Origin: UBA1234 sp964400015
Lineage (GTDB): Bacteria > Bacillota > Clostridia > TANB77 > UBA1234
Assembly (NCBI GenBank): GCA_964400015.1
Contig: CAYNRR010000006.1
Span: forward strand, 1-64,000
Length of the DNA stretch: 64,000 bases
Direction: 5' to 3'
Shown piece after piece: positions 34,912-44,745 of this stretch. Position numbers and translations under genes: made by a program. The number at the start of each line of letters is the position of its first letter. Position 1 is the first letter of the stretch. The notes beneath the pieces are model-generated. The model searched no databases and had not been told where the DNA came from. It saw only the letters and a program-made list of their open reading frames with translations.

Positions 34912-37017
34912 TTACCTCCTACTAAATTTCTTTTCTATTTCTGTTTTTGTAAGTCTCATAGCTGTTGGTCTTCCATGTGGACAAGTAAATGGATTTTCTA
35001 ATAACATAAGTTGATCCATTAAACCTCTTATTTCTCTTTCGTCCAATTTCATGTTTGCTTTAACGGCTGCTTTGCATGCAACTGTTGAAATAAATTTTTC
35101 TTCGATGTCTTGTGCATTAGTTCTGTTTGTTATATCTATACCATCTATAATATCCATGAATAAATCTTTTGTATTCATTTCAAAACATATTGTTGGTACG
35201 CCGTTTATTTTTATTGTGTTGTCGCCAAATTCTTCGATAGCAAATCCTGCTTGTTCAAATAAATCAATATGTTCACGTATTGCATGCATATCTCTTTTTG
35301 AAACCTCTAAAATATCTGGCAATAACAACATTTGAATTTCTTTACCACCTGCACGATAGAAGTTTTCTTTTACTTTTTCATATAAAACTCTTTCATGTGC
35401 AGCGTGTTGATCTAATATATATATATCATCGTCTATTTCCAATAATATGTATGTATTAAATGCAACTCCTAAAATTTTATAATCAGGTACTGGTGCTTTG
35501 TCTTGATTTACTTGTGCAAATAAACTTCTTACTTGACCTTCATTTTCTGTTTGTTCTTCTTTGGGTACTATTTCTTCGTTTTCATCTGCAACCATATCTT
35601 TTACATTTAATTCGTTCATTACAGCCATATCACTTATGGATGTTATATTATTTACTCGAACATTAGTCACATCAGTATCGCCTAGATCTACTGCTTCTGC
35701 AAGTGGTTTTGTAGTTACAGTTGAGTCTGGTGTTGAATTTAGCTTTTGTATTATTGAGTCATTTGCTTTGTTTGATTTTGCAACTTCTATAACGTACTCA
35801 TTTGTATTTAAAGTCTTTTCGTTTACCTTGTTTTCTTGTCTTCCTTTGAATAAATCAAATAGAGTCTTTTTAACTGGGGCTGATGTTTCTGACGAATCGA
35901 ATTTTCCCATTATAGCATCATGTGCTGAAACTCCAGTTGTTTCATTGTTTACAGGCTTCATTTCTTCAATTACCGAAGATGTCGTTGATGTAGCATATTC
36001 GTTACCTACTGTTTCATTTCTAGTTAAATCTACACCTAATAATGTATTCTTTATAGCATAATGTATAGCTTTAAATACTTTTCCCTCTTCCGAAAATCTT
36101 ACTTCTAGTTTAGCAGGATGTACATTAACATCAACAAGTTCATTTGGCATTTTTATATCTAATATGCAAAATCCAAATTTTCCATGTGGTATCATAGTTC
36201 TATATGCTTCATCAGCTGCTGCAGTCAATGTTTTATCTTTTATAAATCTACCGTTAACGTAAAACATTTGGTTTGATCTATTAGAACGAGCTATTTCAGG
36301 TTTTCCAACTACTCCACCAACTCTAATTCCTTCATATTCATATTCAACATTCGCTAAGTTTTGTGCTATATCTTTTCCAAAGACGTTATATACTACATCT
36401 GTCATACTTCCGTTTCCACTTGTTTGTAGTACTTCTTTTTTATTATTGATAAGTTTAAATGCAATATTAGGATTAACAAGTGCTATTCTTTCGACAGCTG
36501 TTTCTATATATCCTCCTTCTGTAAAATCTTTTTTCAAAAATTTATATCTTACAGGAGTGTTGTAAAATAATTCTCTAATAGTTATTGTAGTTCCATAAGG
36601 TGCACCACATTCTTCCTTTGATAGAATATTGCCACCTTCTACTATAAGCTTTGTTCCCATTTCTTCGTCTTTAGTTCTAGTTACCAATTCAACTTTTGCG
36701 ATTGCAGCAATACTTGCTAATGCTTCACCTCTAAAACCCATTGTTGAAACTCTAATAAGATCTGACGCTTTTCTTATTTTACTTGTAGCATGTCTTTCAA
36801 AAGCAATTTCAACATCATCTCTCGCAATTCCTTTTCCATTATCAGTAATTCTTATATATGTAATACCACCATTTTGTATTTCCACTGATACTGAAGTTGC
36901 TCCTGCATCTAAAGAGTTTTCTACTAATTCTTTTACAACATTAGCAGGTCTTTCTATAACTTCACCAGCTGCTATTTGATTTATAGTTAATTCATCTAAC
37001 AAAACTATGTTACCCAT
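34912..37017 (-). CDS. mutL: MutL, mismatch-repair endonuclease/ATPase
   Basis: 701 residues. N-terminal GHKL ATPase with LTINQIAAGEVIERPANVVK, DNGKGI and GFRGEAL; middle linker of low complexity (about 340-500); C-terminal dimerisation/endonuclease domain with DQHAAHERVLYE and the metal-site motif CPHGRPT. The DQHAAHE endonuclease motif indicates a nicking MutL as in Bacillus. Encoded 36 bp after mutS. Confidence 0.97.
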   Translation of the reverse strand: MGNIVLLDELTINQIAAGEVIERPANVVKELVENSLDAGATSVSVEIQNGGITYIRITDNGKGIARDDVEIAFERHATSKIRKASDLIRVSTMGFRGEALASIAAIAKVELVTRTKDEEMGTKLIVEGGNILSKEECGAPYGTTITIRELFYNTPVRYKFLKKDFTEGGYIETAVERIALVNPNIAFKLINNKKEVLQTSGNGSMTDVVYNVFGKDIAQNLANVEYEYEGIRVGGVVGKPEIARSNRSNQMFYVNGRFIKDKTLTAAADEAYRTMIPHGKFGFCILDIKMPNELVDVNVHPAKLEVRFSEEGKVFKAIHYAIKNTLLGVDLTRNETVGNEYATSTTSSVIEEMKPVNNETTGVSAHDAIMGKFDSSETSAPVKKTLFDLFKGRQENKVNEKTLNTNEYVIEVAKSNKANDSIIQKLNSTPDSTVTTKPLAEAVDLGDTDVTNVRVNNITSISDMAVMNELNVKDMVADENEEIVPKEEQTENEGQVRSLFAQVNQDKAPVPDYKILGVAFNTYILLEIDDDIYILDQHAAHERVLYEKVKENFYRAGGKEIQMLLLPDILEVSKRDMHAIREHIDLFEQAGFAIEEFGDNTIKINGVPTICFEMNTKDLFMDIIDGIDITNRTNAQDIEEKFISTVACKAAVKANMKLDEREIRGLMDQLMLLENPFTCPHGRPTAMRLTKTEIEKKFSRR

Positions 37018-37053
37018 CTATTTTCCTCCTTTGTATCTCAATTCTTTTATAAT

Positions 37054-39633
37054 CTATAACTTTGTTTTTAATTTCACAAGTGTATTTAATGCTTCAATTG
37101 GTGTAAGTTCATTTATATTTATCTTATCAATTTCACTCGCAATCTCGCCTAGTTTGTAATTAAATAAATCGAATTGACTTTGCATTGCATAAGCTTTCTT
37201 TGGCTCTTTTGTTGCTTTACTATTTACAAAATTATTTTCTTTTAATGTTTTCATAATTTCATTTGCTCTACTCGTTACATTTATAGGAATTCCAGCAAGT
37301 TTAGCTACATGTACACCGTAACTTTCATCTGCACCACCACGTATGATTTTTCTTAAGAAAATTACATCTTCGCCTTTTTCTTTTACTGCTATACAATAAT
37401 TTTTCACACCATCTATTTTGTTTTCCAATTCTGTTAGTTCATGATAATGGGTTGCAAATAAAGTTCTTGCACCTATTTTGTCTTTGTCTGCAATATGTTC
37501 AACTACTGCCCACGCGATTGAAAGACCATCGAATGTTGACGTGCCTCTTCCTATTTCATCTAGTATTAGTAAACTTTTCTTTGTGGCATTTGAAATAATG
37601 TTAGCTACTTCATTCATCTCTACCATAAATGTTGATTGACCTGATGCTAAATCATCTGACGCACCAACTCTTGTAAAGATTCTATCGACAACACCTATTT
37701 TCGCATAATCTGCTGGAACAAAACTACCTATTTGAGCCATTAAAGCTATTAACGCAACTTGACGCATATAAGTTGATTTACCAGCCATATTAGGTCCTGT
37801 AATTATATTTACTCTGTCTTCCCTTTCATTCAATGTAGTATCATTTGGTACAAACATACCACTAGAAATCAATTGTTCTACTACTGGATGTCTTCCTTCT
37901 TTTATTATAATATCATCTGAATCATCTATTTCTGGTTTTTTATAATTATTCTTCTCTGCAACTTCTGCTAATGAACAAAGTACATCAATATTTGCTACTG
38001 CACTACTTGATTGTTGAAGTCTTCTTATTTGAAGTGCAATCTCTTCTCTTATTTTTACAAATATTTCGTATTCAAGATTTATAACTTTATCCTCTGCACC
38101 TAAGATTGTGCTTTCAATTTCTTTTAATTCATTAGTGATATATCTTTCACCAGTTGTTAAAGTTTGCTTTCTAATATATCTATCTGGTACTAAATTAACA
38201 TTTGATTTTGAAACTTCTATGTAGTATCCAAAAACTTTATTGAAACCTACTTTTAGGTTTTTAATTCCTGTTTCTTCTTTTTCCTTAGCTTCTAACTGAA
38301 TTACCCAGTTTTTTCCCTCAGTAGATGCTGTTCTTAGTCGTTTTACTTCCTCGTTATAATCAAGCTTAATTATTCCACCTTCTTTAACACTAACAGGAGG
38401 TTCTTCAACGATTGCATCGCCTATAAGTTTTGCCACATCAGTAAGTTCGTCTAAACTTTCATATATTTCTTTCAACATTAGTGATTTTGAATCTTGTAAT
38501 ACTTTTTTCAAAGCTGGTAGTTGTAAAAGCGAATTCTTTAATGCAATCATATCTTTAGCATTTATAGTTCCGTATGCGATTTTTCCAGTCAATCTTTCTA
38601 TATCGTAAACTTTTTTTAATATTTCGCTTAAATCACCTCTACGCATTGCAGATGATTTTAATTCTTCCACGCCTTCAAGTCTTGCCTTAATTTCATCTAT
38701 ATTTGTAAGTGGTTTTTCTATCCATTTTCTTAGAAGTCTTCCACCCATCGACGTCGATGTTTTATCTAAAACCCAAAGCAACGTTCCTTTCTTACTTCTG
38801 TCTCTGATAGTTTCTGTCAATTCCAGATTTCTTCTTGCTATAGAATCTAGTACCATATATTTACTTGTACTGTAATATTCTATATTTGAAATATGCTTCA
38901 TATCTATTTTTTGAGTTTCTTTTATGTAAGAGAAAAGCATCTTTGAAGCTTCTCTTGCATACGGCATTTTTTCTAATTTTTCATAACCAGGAATACTTAA
39001 ATCTTCTGTTTCTTTTGAATTCATAGTTATGTATGTTTTCATTTTTTGATTTATTTCGTTTATCTCATTAGCACTCGCAAATAATTCTGGATTAACAACA
39101 AGTTCTGCAGGGTTAAATTTTACAAGCTCATTTAAAAGTTTGGAAAAGTTATTACCTTCAACGATTTCTGTAGTTCCAAATTCACCTGTTGAAACGTCTG
39201 AATATGCTAGTCCATAATAAGTTCCAAGCTTATAAACTGACACAATATAATTGTTCTTTTTTTCATCTAATATATTTGACTCTACAACCGTTCCTGGAGT
39301 GATAACTCTTACTACATCTCTTTTTACAATTCCTTTTGCTGTTGCAGGATCTTCAAGTTGTTCTCCAATAGCAACTTTATGACCTGCAGCAACTAATTTA
39401 GCTATGTAATTTTGTACACTATGATAAGGTACACCACACATTGGTGCTCTTTCTTCAAGTCCACAATCTTTTCCCGTAAGTGTTATTTCAAGTTCTTTTG
39501 ATGCAACTATTGCATCATCAAAAAACATTTCATAAAAATCTCCAAGTCTATATAAAAGTATGCAATCTTTATACTCATTTTTTACATCCATATATTGCTT
39601 CATCATAGGTGTCAAACCTTCCATTAAACTCAC
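37054..39633 (-). CDS. mutS: MutS, mismatch-recognition ATPase
   Basis: 859 residues, normal length. Mismatch-binding motif FYEMF (Phe-X-Glu) near residue 32, and Walker A GPNMAGKSTYMRQ, Walker B LLILDEIGRGTSTFDG, and FATHYHELTELE. First gene of the mutS-mutL-miaA run. Confidence 0.98.
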   Translation of the reverse strand: MSLMEGLTPMMKQYMDVKNEYKDCILLYRLGDFYEMFFDDAIVASKELEITLTGKDCGLEERAPMCGVPYHSVQNYIAKLVAAGHKVAIGEQLEDPATAKGIVKRDVVRVITPGTVVESNILDEKKNNYIVSVYKLGTYYGLAYSDVSTGEFGTTEIVEGNNFSKLLNELVKFNPAELVVNPELFASANEINEINQKMKTYITMNSKETEDLSIPGYEKLEKMPYAREASKMLFSYIKETQKIDMKHISNIEYYSTSKYMVLDSIARRNLELTETIRDRSKKGTLLWVLDKTSTSMGGRLLRKWIEKPLTNIDEIKARLEGVEELKSSAMRRGDLSEILKKVYDIERLTGKIAYGTINAKDMIALKNSLLQLPALKKVLQDSKSLMLKEIYESLDELTDVAKLIGDAIVEEPPVSVKEGGIIKLDYNEEVKRLRTASTEGKNWVIQLEAKEKEETGIKNLKVGFNKVFGYYIEVSKSNVNLVPDRYIRKQTLTTGERYITNELKEIESTILGAEDKVINLEYEIFVKIREEIALQIRRLQQSSSAVANIDVLCSLAEVAEKNNYKKPEIDDSDDIIIKEGRHPVVEQLISSGMFVPNDTTLNEREDRVNIITGPNMAGKSTYMRQVALIALMAQIGSFVPADYAKIGVVDRIFTRVGASDDLASGQSTFMVEMNEVANIISNATKKSLLILDEIGRGTSTFDGLSIAWAVVEHIADKDKIGARTLFATHYHELTELENKIDGVKNYCIAVKEKGEDVIFLRKIIRGGADESYGVHVAKLAGIPINVTSRANEIMKTLKENNFVNSKATKEPKKAYAMQSQFDLFNYKLGEIASEIDKININELTPIEALNTLVKLKTKL

Positions 39634-39713
39634 ATCCTTCTCTAGCCGATTTTATCATTTAAGATGCTATTTTTCAAGCATTAACTAGGCTGTTAATGTT
39701 GAAATTTGTAAAT

Positions 39714-39744
39714 AAAAAAAGTAGACAATTTCTCGTCTACTTTC
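39714..39744 (-). terminator. terminator after the 425-residue unknown protein gene
   Basis: Stem GTAGACGAGAAATTGTCTAC core (GTAGAC / GTCTAC) with a run of seven T on the minus strand. Confidence 0.75.
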
Positions 39745-39758
39745 AAATAATTTCTATG

Positions 39759-41036
39759 CTATTTATTATTTTGTTTTTTATTTTTTGCTTTATCATTTGC
39801 TGAATTTTCATTAGAATTTTTATTTTCTTTCTTTATAATATCTTTACATTTTATTTTATATTTTTCATCCGAACCAACTAATGTATATTCAATAATTGAT
39901 CCTTTTGTAATACCCCATTTTGTACTAAATTTTTCAGAAACTTCTGCGACCAAATCTTCTGCTTCTTCTTTCTTCTTCATATGAATATTTAAGCTAATTA
40001 GAGAGCCTCTAAGTTCTGCTTTTGCTAGAACATTTTCGTCTTTTGATGCAGAAACTTTTGAATGTAAATTTCCATTTTCATCTCTTGTTAAATTCAAAGA
40101 TTTATTTCCTGTTGCATGTAAAATTTTATCATCATACATTGCATATGTTCCTCTGCCTTCTCCTCCATAATTACCATCTTTATCTGGATAATTAGAAATA
40201 GAAGTAGAAATCTTGTGAATTTTACCAGATGAAAAAGTTATATTACCTTGTTCTTCTATTCTAGCTTTTGGTTCTAATGAAGAATACAATATAATATCTT
40301 TTTCTTCTTCTGTTGGTCCAACATAATCTTTAATTTCATCAAATTCAGGATTTAAATCATCTACCGTTATGTATGTTTTTTCTGTTTCATTTATTTGCAA
40401 ATGTGTACCAAATGCTTTCAATTTATCTTCTATTTCATTTTCAGTTTTTTGTTTATCAACCGTATAAATAACTTTGCTCTTTACAATTTCTTTTTTTACA
40501 GTATCTGGTACTAAAGGATTTAGCTTTATTGCACCTATTTCAAATCTTTTACGCATTTCAGCTTCATCTAATGATCTTTCTATAGTTTTTCTAAGCAAAC
40601 AATTGTCTTCACCGTAATATGTTATTTCTTTTATTTTAGGTTCATGTTCATTTTCAGCATAAGCTTCTTCAGTAGGATAAAAATTTCTAACCTGCTCTTT
40701 TAACTCATTATTAGCATCTCTTTTTTGTTCTATAACTTCAATCGAAGTAAATGCCTCGGTTTTAGCTGTAGTACTAATCTTTCTAACTATACGCTCTATC
40801 TTCATATTATCTTTTTCATCAGATAAAGTTTTCTCCTGTGTAATTAGTCTTCCCATAGGATCTATATAACTAATTACATTTCCTTTTACTTTTGGATTGC
40901 TTTTTGTTCCATACTTAAAACCAGCTATTGTATCTTTTAAAAATCTCATAAACCTTGAACCTTCGTATATTGCTAAGGCTTCTGAAGACTCTAACGTTTT
41001 ATCATAATCTCCTGCAGGCATATATGTGTTACTCAA
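39759..41036 (-). CDS. hypothetical cytoplasmic protein
   Basis: 425 residues, soluble, mixed alpha/beta, no motif I recognise. The C-terminus is a low-complexity Lys/Asn tail (KENKNSNENSANDKAKNKKQ). The open frame begins earlier, but TTG at 41036 follows TCGGAGGGATAATT and gives the natural N-terminus SNTYMPAGDYDK. It lies between rplL and mutS with terminators on both sides, so it is monocistronic. Confidence 0.6.
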   Translation of the reverse strand: MSNTYMPAGDYDKTLESSEALAIYEGSRFMRFLKDTIAGFKYGTKSNPKVKGNVISYIDPMGRLITQEKTLSDEKDNMKIERIVRKISTTAKTEAFTSIEVIEQKRDANNELKEQVRNFYPTEEAYAENEHEPKIKEITYYGEDNCLLRKTIERSLDEAEMRKRFEIGAIKLNPLVPDTVKKEIVKSKVIYTVDKQKTENEIEDKLKAFGTHLQINETEKTYITVDDLNPEFDEIKDYVGPTEEEKDIILYSSLEPKARIEEQGNITFSSGKIHKISTSISNYPDKDGNYGGEGRGTYAMYDDKILHATGNKSLNLTRDENGNLHSKVSASKDENVLAKAELRGSLISLNIHMKKKEEAEDLVAEVSEKFSTKWGITKGSIIEYTLVGSDEKYKIKCKDIIKKENKNSNENSANDKAKNKKQNNK

Positions 41037-41135
41037 AATTATCCCTCCGAATCTTTTGTATTTTGACCATACATAAATTTTATATTTTTTAATATCAAGT
41101 GTCAATGAAAAAAAGAGGTAATATAAAATAAATAT

Positions 41136-41172
41136 AAAAAAGTACCGAGAGTATTTTCTCGGTACTTTTTTT
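41136..41172 (-). terminator. terminator of the rplJ-rplL operon
   Basis: Stem AAAGTACCGAGA / TCTCGGTACTTT with a long T run after the rplL stop. Confidence 0.9.
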
Positions 41173-41204
41173 ATTTTTTATTAAACTTTAACTAGTTTTT
41201 AAAA

Positions 41205-41576
41205 CTATGCAAGTTCAACTGTAGCGCCAGCTTCTTCTAATTTAGCTTTCATAGCATCAGCATCAGCTTTTGGTGCATTTTCTTTTAATGTCTTAGGAGC
41301 TCCGTCAACTAATTCTTTAGCTTCTTTTAATCCTAATCCTGTGATTTCTCTAACAACTTTGATTACATTGATTTTGTTAGCTCCAGCGTCTTTTAATACA
41401 ACGTTGAATTCTGTTTTTTCTTCAGCTGCTGCTCCAGCTGCTGCTCCTGGCATAGCTACAACAGCTGCTGCTGCTGCAGATACTCCAAATTTGTCTTCAA
41501 TTGCTTTTACTAAATCAGCTAATTCTAAAACTGTAAGTTTTTCGATTTCAGCTACTAAACTTTCGATTTTTTCCAT
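41205..41576 (-). CDS. rplL: ribosomal protein L7/L12
   Basis: Stalk protein that recruits translation GTPases. 123 residues: N-terminal dimerisation helices, Ala-rich hinge (AAAAAVVAMPGAAAGAAAEE), and C-terminal domain with GLGLKEAKELVDGAPK. 70 bp after rplJ. Confidence 0.98.
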   Translation of the reverse strand: MEKIESLVAEIEKLTVLELADLVKAIEDKFGVSAAAAAVVAMPGAAAGAAAEEKTEFNVVLKDAGANKINVIKVVREITGLGLKEAKELVDGAPKTLKENAPKADADAMKAKLEEAGATVELA

Positions 41577-41646
41577 TTTAAATTTCTCCTTTTCTTATTT
41601 TATTTACCGTTCTACGGTCATTTTATTTTAGATGACATATATCATC

Positions 41647-42147
41647 TTATGCTTGTTCTTGTTTTTCTCTAGCTTGATCAAGAACAACTGCAAGATTTCT
41701 AATGTTAGCAAGCAATACTGTAGCAAGTTGAGTAAGTAACATTTCTTTTGAAGGTAATTTAGCAATCTTAATTACTTCTTCAGCACTTATTACTTTACCA
41801 TCCATGATACCAGCTTTGATATTATAAAAATCTTTTCCGTTTGAATAATCATATAGAACTTTTGAAGGTCCTACATAGTCATCATAACTAAATAATACAG
41901 CTGTTGGTCCTTCTAAATATTCAGAAATTCCTTCTACTTCTGTACCTTTTACAGCGAATCTTAATGTTGAGTTTTTAGCTACAACGTATTCACAATCTGA
42001 TTTTCTTAAATCAGCTCTGATTTTTGTAATGTCTTCTACATTGATTCCTCTGTAATCTGCTAATATAACTAATTTTGATTTCTCAAATTTTTCTTTAAGT
42101 ACTTCTGCATCGCTTTGTTTTTTAGCTAATACTTTTGCGTTTGGCAT
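41647..42147 (-). CDS. rplJ: ribosomal protein L10
   Basis: Base of the ribosomal stalk; binds 23S rRNA and L12 dimers. 166 residues with the family core (ILADYRGINVEDITKIRADL; VAKNSTLRFAVKGTE) and the C-terminal L12-binding helix. Regulated by the L10 leader at 42191-42286. Confidence 0.97.
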   Translation of the reverse strand: MPNAKVLAKKQSDAEVLKEKFEKSKLVILADYRGINVEDITKIRADLRKSDCEYVVAKNSTLRFAVKGTEVEGISEYLEGPTAVLFSYDDYVGPSKVLYDYSNGKDFYNIKAGIMDGKVISAEEVIKIAKLPSKEMLLTQLATVLLANIRNLAVVLDQAREKQEQA

Positions 42148-42190
42148 TACTACACCTCCTCCTTATTTCTTAGTTTATAGTAAGTGTGTA

Positions 42191-42286
42191 AAAAAACTGA
42201 CATCTACCAAGGCAGATGTCAGTTTAATCCGATCATTTTACCTCGGTAGGATTTACTTTTTTACCTACTGTCTTTGGTCTATATAT
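42191..42286 (-). ncRNA. L10 leader (rplJ-rplL autoregulation)
   Basis: Conserved L10-binding leader 5' of rplJ: it starts with the AGACCAAAGACAGTAGGT-type block, has the stem TCCTACCGAGGTAAAATGATCGGATT, and ends in a strong stem-loop ACTGACATCT / AGATGTCAGT followed by a T run (42194-42225) that works as an attenuator. Confidence 0.88.
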
Positions 42287-42288
42287 AA

Positions 42289-42969
42289 TTAAGCTTTAAT
42301 TTGAACTCCAGGTCCCATTGTGCTAGAAACTGAAATACCTTTTAGGTATTGTCCTTTAGCAGCTGCTGGTTTAGCTTTAACTATAGCATCTAATAATGCA
42401 TTATAGTTTTCAACTAATTTGTCAGTTCCGAAAGATAATTTACCGATTGGGCAGTGAATAATGTTGTTTTTGTCCAATCTATATTCAATCTTACCTGCTT
42501 TAATTTCTTTAACAGCTTTTGTTACATCCATAGTAACTGTACCTGATTTTGGGTTTGGCATTAAACCTTTTGGTCCTAATACTTTACCTAATCTACCAAT
42601 AACACCCATCATATCTGGTGTTGCAACGATTACATCATAATCAAACCAGTTTTCTTTTTCTATTCTTGGTATTAAGTCTTCAGCACCAACAAAATCTGCT
42701 CCTGCAGCTTCTGCTTCTTTTGCTTTTTCACCTTTTGCGAAAACTAAAACTCTTTGAGTTTTACCAGTTCCGTGTGGTAATACTATAACACCTCTAACTT
42801 GTTGATCTGCATGTTTAGAATCAACACCTAGTTTAAAGTGTGCTTCTACTGTTTCATCAAATTTTGCTTTTGGCATTTTTTCGATTAGTTCAAATGCAGC
42901 TTGTGGCTCATAAGATGCGCCTTTTTCAATAAGCTTTAAGCTTTCTTGATATCTCTTTCCTCTTTTCAT
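42289..42969 (-). CDS. rplA: ribosomal protein L1
   Basis: 226 residues; L1-stalk protein with HFKLGVDSKHADQQVRGVIV, LGPKGLMPNPKSGTVT and the C-terminal SSTMGPGVQI. Encoded just after rplK. Confidence 0.98.
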   Translation of the reverse strand: MKRGKRYQESLKLIEKGASYEPQAAFELIEKMPKAKFDETVEAHFKLGVDSKHADQQVRGVIVLPHGTGKTQRVLVFAKGEKAKEAEAAGADFVGAEDLIPRIEKENWFDYDVIVATPDMMGVIGRLGKVLGPKGLMPNPKSGTVTMDVTKAVKEIKAGKIEYRLDKNNIIHCPIGKLSFGTDKLVENYNALLDAIVKAKPAAAKGQYLKGISVSSTMGPGVQIKA

Positions 42970-43035
42970 TTTTACCTCCTGTGGTTTTAACGAAGTTTTT
43001 AAACTTCTCCCATAAAATAATAATTTGTGTTGTAA

Positions 43036-43464
43036 TTAGTCTTCTACAACTATTCCCATGCTTCTTGCTGTACCTTTTACCATGCTAATAGCAGCTTCAA
43101 GGCTAGCAGCGTTAAGATCTTGCATTTTTGTTTTTGCAATCTCTTCAGCAGTTGCAGCTGATATTTTTGCTACTTTATCTCTATTTGGTTTTGCTGAACC
43201 TTTTTCGATTTTTGCAGCTTTTAATAATAAGTCAGCAACTGGTGGAACTTTTGTAATGAATGTAAAAGATTTATCTTGATATACTGTGATAACTACTGGT
43301 ATTGTCATACCTGGTTGGTTAGCTGTTCTATCGTTGAATTCTTTTACGAATTGCATAATATTAACACCACTTGAACCTAATGCTGGTCCTACTGGTGGAG
43401 CTGGAGTAGCTTTACCAGCTGGGATTTGCAATTTTATAATGTTTGATACTTTCTTTTCTGCCAT
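43036..43464 (-). CDS. rplK: ribosomal protein L11
   Basis: 142 residues with the proline-rich N-terminal motif (LQIPAGKATPAPPVGPALGS) and the C-terminal rRNA-binding domain. It follows nusG by 18 bp. Confidence 0.98.
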   Translation of the reverse strand: MAEKKVSNIIKLQIPAGKATPAPPVGPALGSSGVNIMQFVKEFNDRTANQPGMTIPVVITVYQDKSFTFITKVPPVADLLLKAAKIEKGSAKPNRDKVAKISAATAEEIAKTKMQDLNAASLEAAISMVKGTARSMGIVVED

Positions 43465-43481
43465 TTCTTACACCTCCTATA

Positions 43482-44021
43482 TTACATTTTCTGTATTTGT
43501 GAAAATTCTAGTTCTACAGGAGTTTCTCTTCCAAACATAGATACTAAAACTTTTACTTTCTCTTTTTCTAAGTTAATTTCTTGAACTACGCCAACGAAGC
43601 TTTCTAAAGGACCAGCAACAACTTGTACTGTGTCGCCAACTTCAAAGTCAACTTCTACTGGAACTTTTTCAAATCCCATATTGCGTATTTCTTCATTTGT
43701 TAATGGAACTGGCTTTCCTCCTGCTCCAACGAAACCTGTAACGCCTCTTACATTTCTAACGATGTACCATGTTTCTTCTGTTAGAATCATCTTTATTAGT
43801 ACATATCCTGGGAAAACTTTCTTTAAAGTTGTTTTCCTTTTGTCGTCTTTTATTTCGATTTGTTCTTCAAGAGGAACGATAATTTCTTGTACAAGATGTT
43901 GCATATTTCTATTTTCAACAGCTTTTTCCAAAGTGTCTTTTACTTTGTTTTCATAACCTGAATATGTGTGAACCACATACCATTTTGCTACTTCTGTATT
44001 ATCTGTATTATCTTGAGGCAT
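43482..44021 (-). CDS. nusG: NusG, transcription elongation factor
   Basis: 179 residues: NGN domain (KWYVVHTYSGYENKVKDTLE; FPGYVLIKMILTEETWYIVR) and KOW domain (FEVGDTVQVVAGPLESFVGV). Couples RNA polymerase to ribosome/Rho. Normal secE-nusG-rplK order. Confidence 0.98.
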   Translation of the reverse strand: MPQDNTDNTEVAKWYVVHTYSGYENKVKDTLEKAVENRNMQHLVQEIIVPLEEQIEIKDDKRKTTLKKVFPGYVLIKMILTEETWYIVRNVRGVTGFVGAGGKPVPLTNEEIRNMGFEKVPVEVDFEVGDTVQVVAGPLESFVGVVQEINLEKEKVKVLVSMFGRETPVELEFSQIQKM

Positions 44022-44060
44022 GGTATTCCTCCTTTTCTATACTATTTAACTTAGTCTTGC

Positions 44061-44414
44061 TTATTCAGCGTGTTCGCCAGATACTGTCGATAAAACTTCA
44101 CCTGAATTTTCTCCTGAAGCTTCACCACTTAGTAAAGAATTTATAATATCATTTAAATCTCCACTAGCATCGCCACTCAAAAGATTTTCAAGTTGATTAT
44201 CACCTGTTCCCAAAACAGCATTATAATATTTATCACTTATGAAATCAAATATAAGATTTAAAACAACTAATATTACTGTGATTAGCAATACAAAAGCTAT
44301 TGTAACAGCAGTACTTTTAGCTGTTTGTTTTGCTGATGGCCAAATAACTTTTTTTAGTTCTGACTTCATTGTAATATCAGCAACACTTGGTGATTTTTTA
44401 TCTTTATTTTGCAT
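44061..44414 (-). CDS. secE: SecE with a Ser-Gly-Asp/Glu-rich C-terminal extension
   Basis: Essential small subunit of the Sec translocase. Residues 15-65 carry the SecE core: amphipathic helix (SELKKVIWPSAKQTAKST) and a single membrane helix (VTIAFVLLITVILVVLNLIF). The usual protein ends soon after; here about 50 residues follow, with repeated SGD/SGE units (LLSGDASGDLNDI; LLSGEASGENSGEV), probably outside the cell. The same kind of unit closes S-layer protein 1 (LSGDKSGDLSGDN). Confidence 0.93.
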   Translation of the reverse strand: MQNKDKKSPSVADITMKSELKKVIWPSAKQTAKSTAVTIAFVLLITVILVVLNLIFDFISDKYYNAVLGTGDNQLENLLSGDASGDLNDIINSLLSGEASGENSGEVLSTVSGEHAE

Positions 44415-44443
44415 AATCGCTTCACACCTTTTTAACTATATTT

Positions 44444-44593
44444 TTATTTTGTTTCTTTGTGTTCTGTATGCTTTTTACAGAATTTACAATACTTTTTCAT
44501 TTCGATTCTATCTGGATCGTTCTTTTTGTTCTTCTTTGTATCGTAATTTCTTTGTTTACATTCTGTGCATGCTAATGTAATTTTATCTCTCAT
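44444..44593 (-). CDS. rpmG: ribosomal protein L33
   Basis: 49 residues; MRDKITLACTECKQRNYDTK and KKYCKFCKKHTEH give four cysteines, so this is the zinc-binding form. First gene of the rpmG-secE-nusG-rplK-rplA run. Confidence 0.96.
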   Translation of the reverse strand: MRDKITLACTECKQRNYDTKKNKKNDPDRIEMKKYCKFCKKHTEHKETK

Positions 44594-44638
44594 CACATTC
44601 TACCCCTTCCGCTACTTAGTACGCATATTTCTTCAAAA

Positions 44639-44742
44639 AAAAAGAACCTTCTGCGGTTTGCTAGCTCATTCTACCATGGTATCCTCTATTTGTCAATAAT
44701 TTTAACAAATATTTTAGCTAGTAAACCGCTACATATGTTCTT
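44639..44742 (-). terminator. large terminator-like hairpin enclosing the rpmG promoter
   Basis: On the minus strand the arm AGAAC..7 nt..GCGGTTTACTAGCT is followed 49 nt later by its partner AGCTAGCAAACCGC..5 nt..GTTCT and a run of nine T. The 14-bp inner stem has one mismatch. It would end read-through from the glycosyltransferase gene, while the promoter at 44668-44696 sits in the loop. Confidence 0.65.
44668..44696 (-). promoter_or_regulatory. promoter of the rpmG-secE-nusG operon
   Basis: TTGACA (44691-44696), 17-bp spacer, TAGAAT (44668-44673). Predicted start lies inside the 3' arm of the enclosing hairpin. Confidence 0.85.
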
Positions 44743-44745
44743 TTC

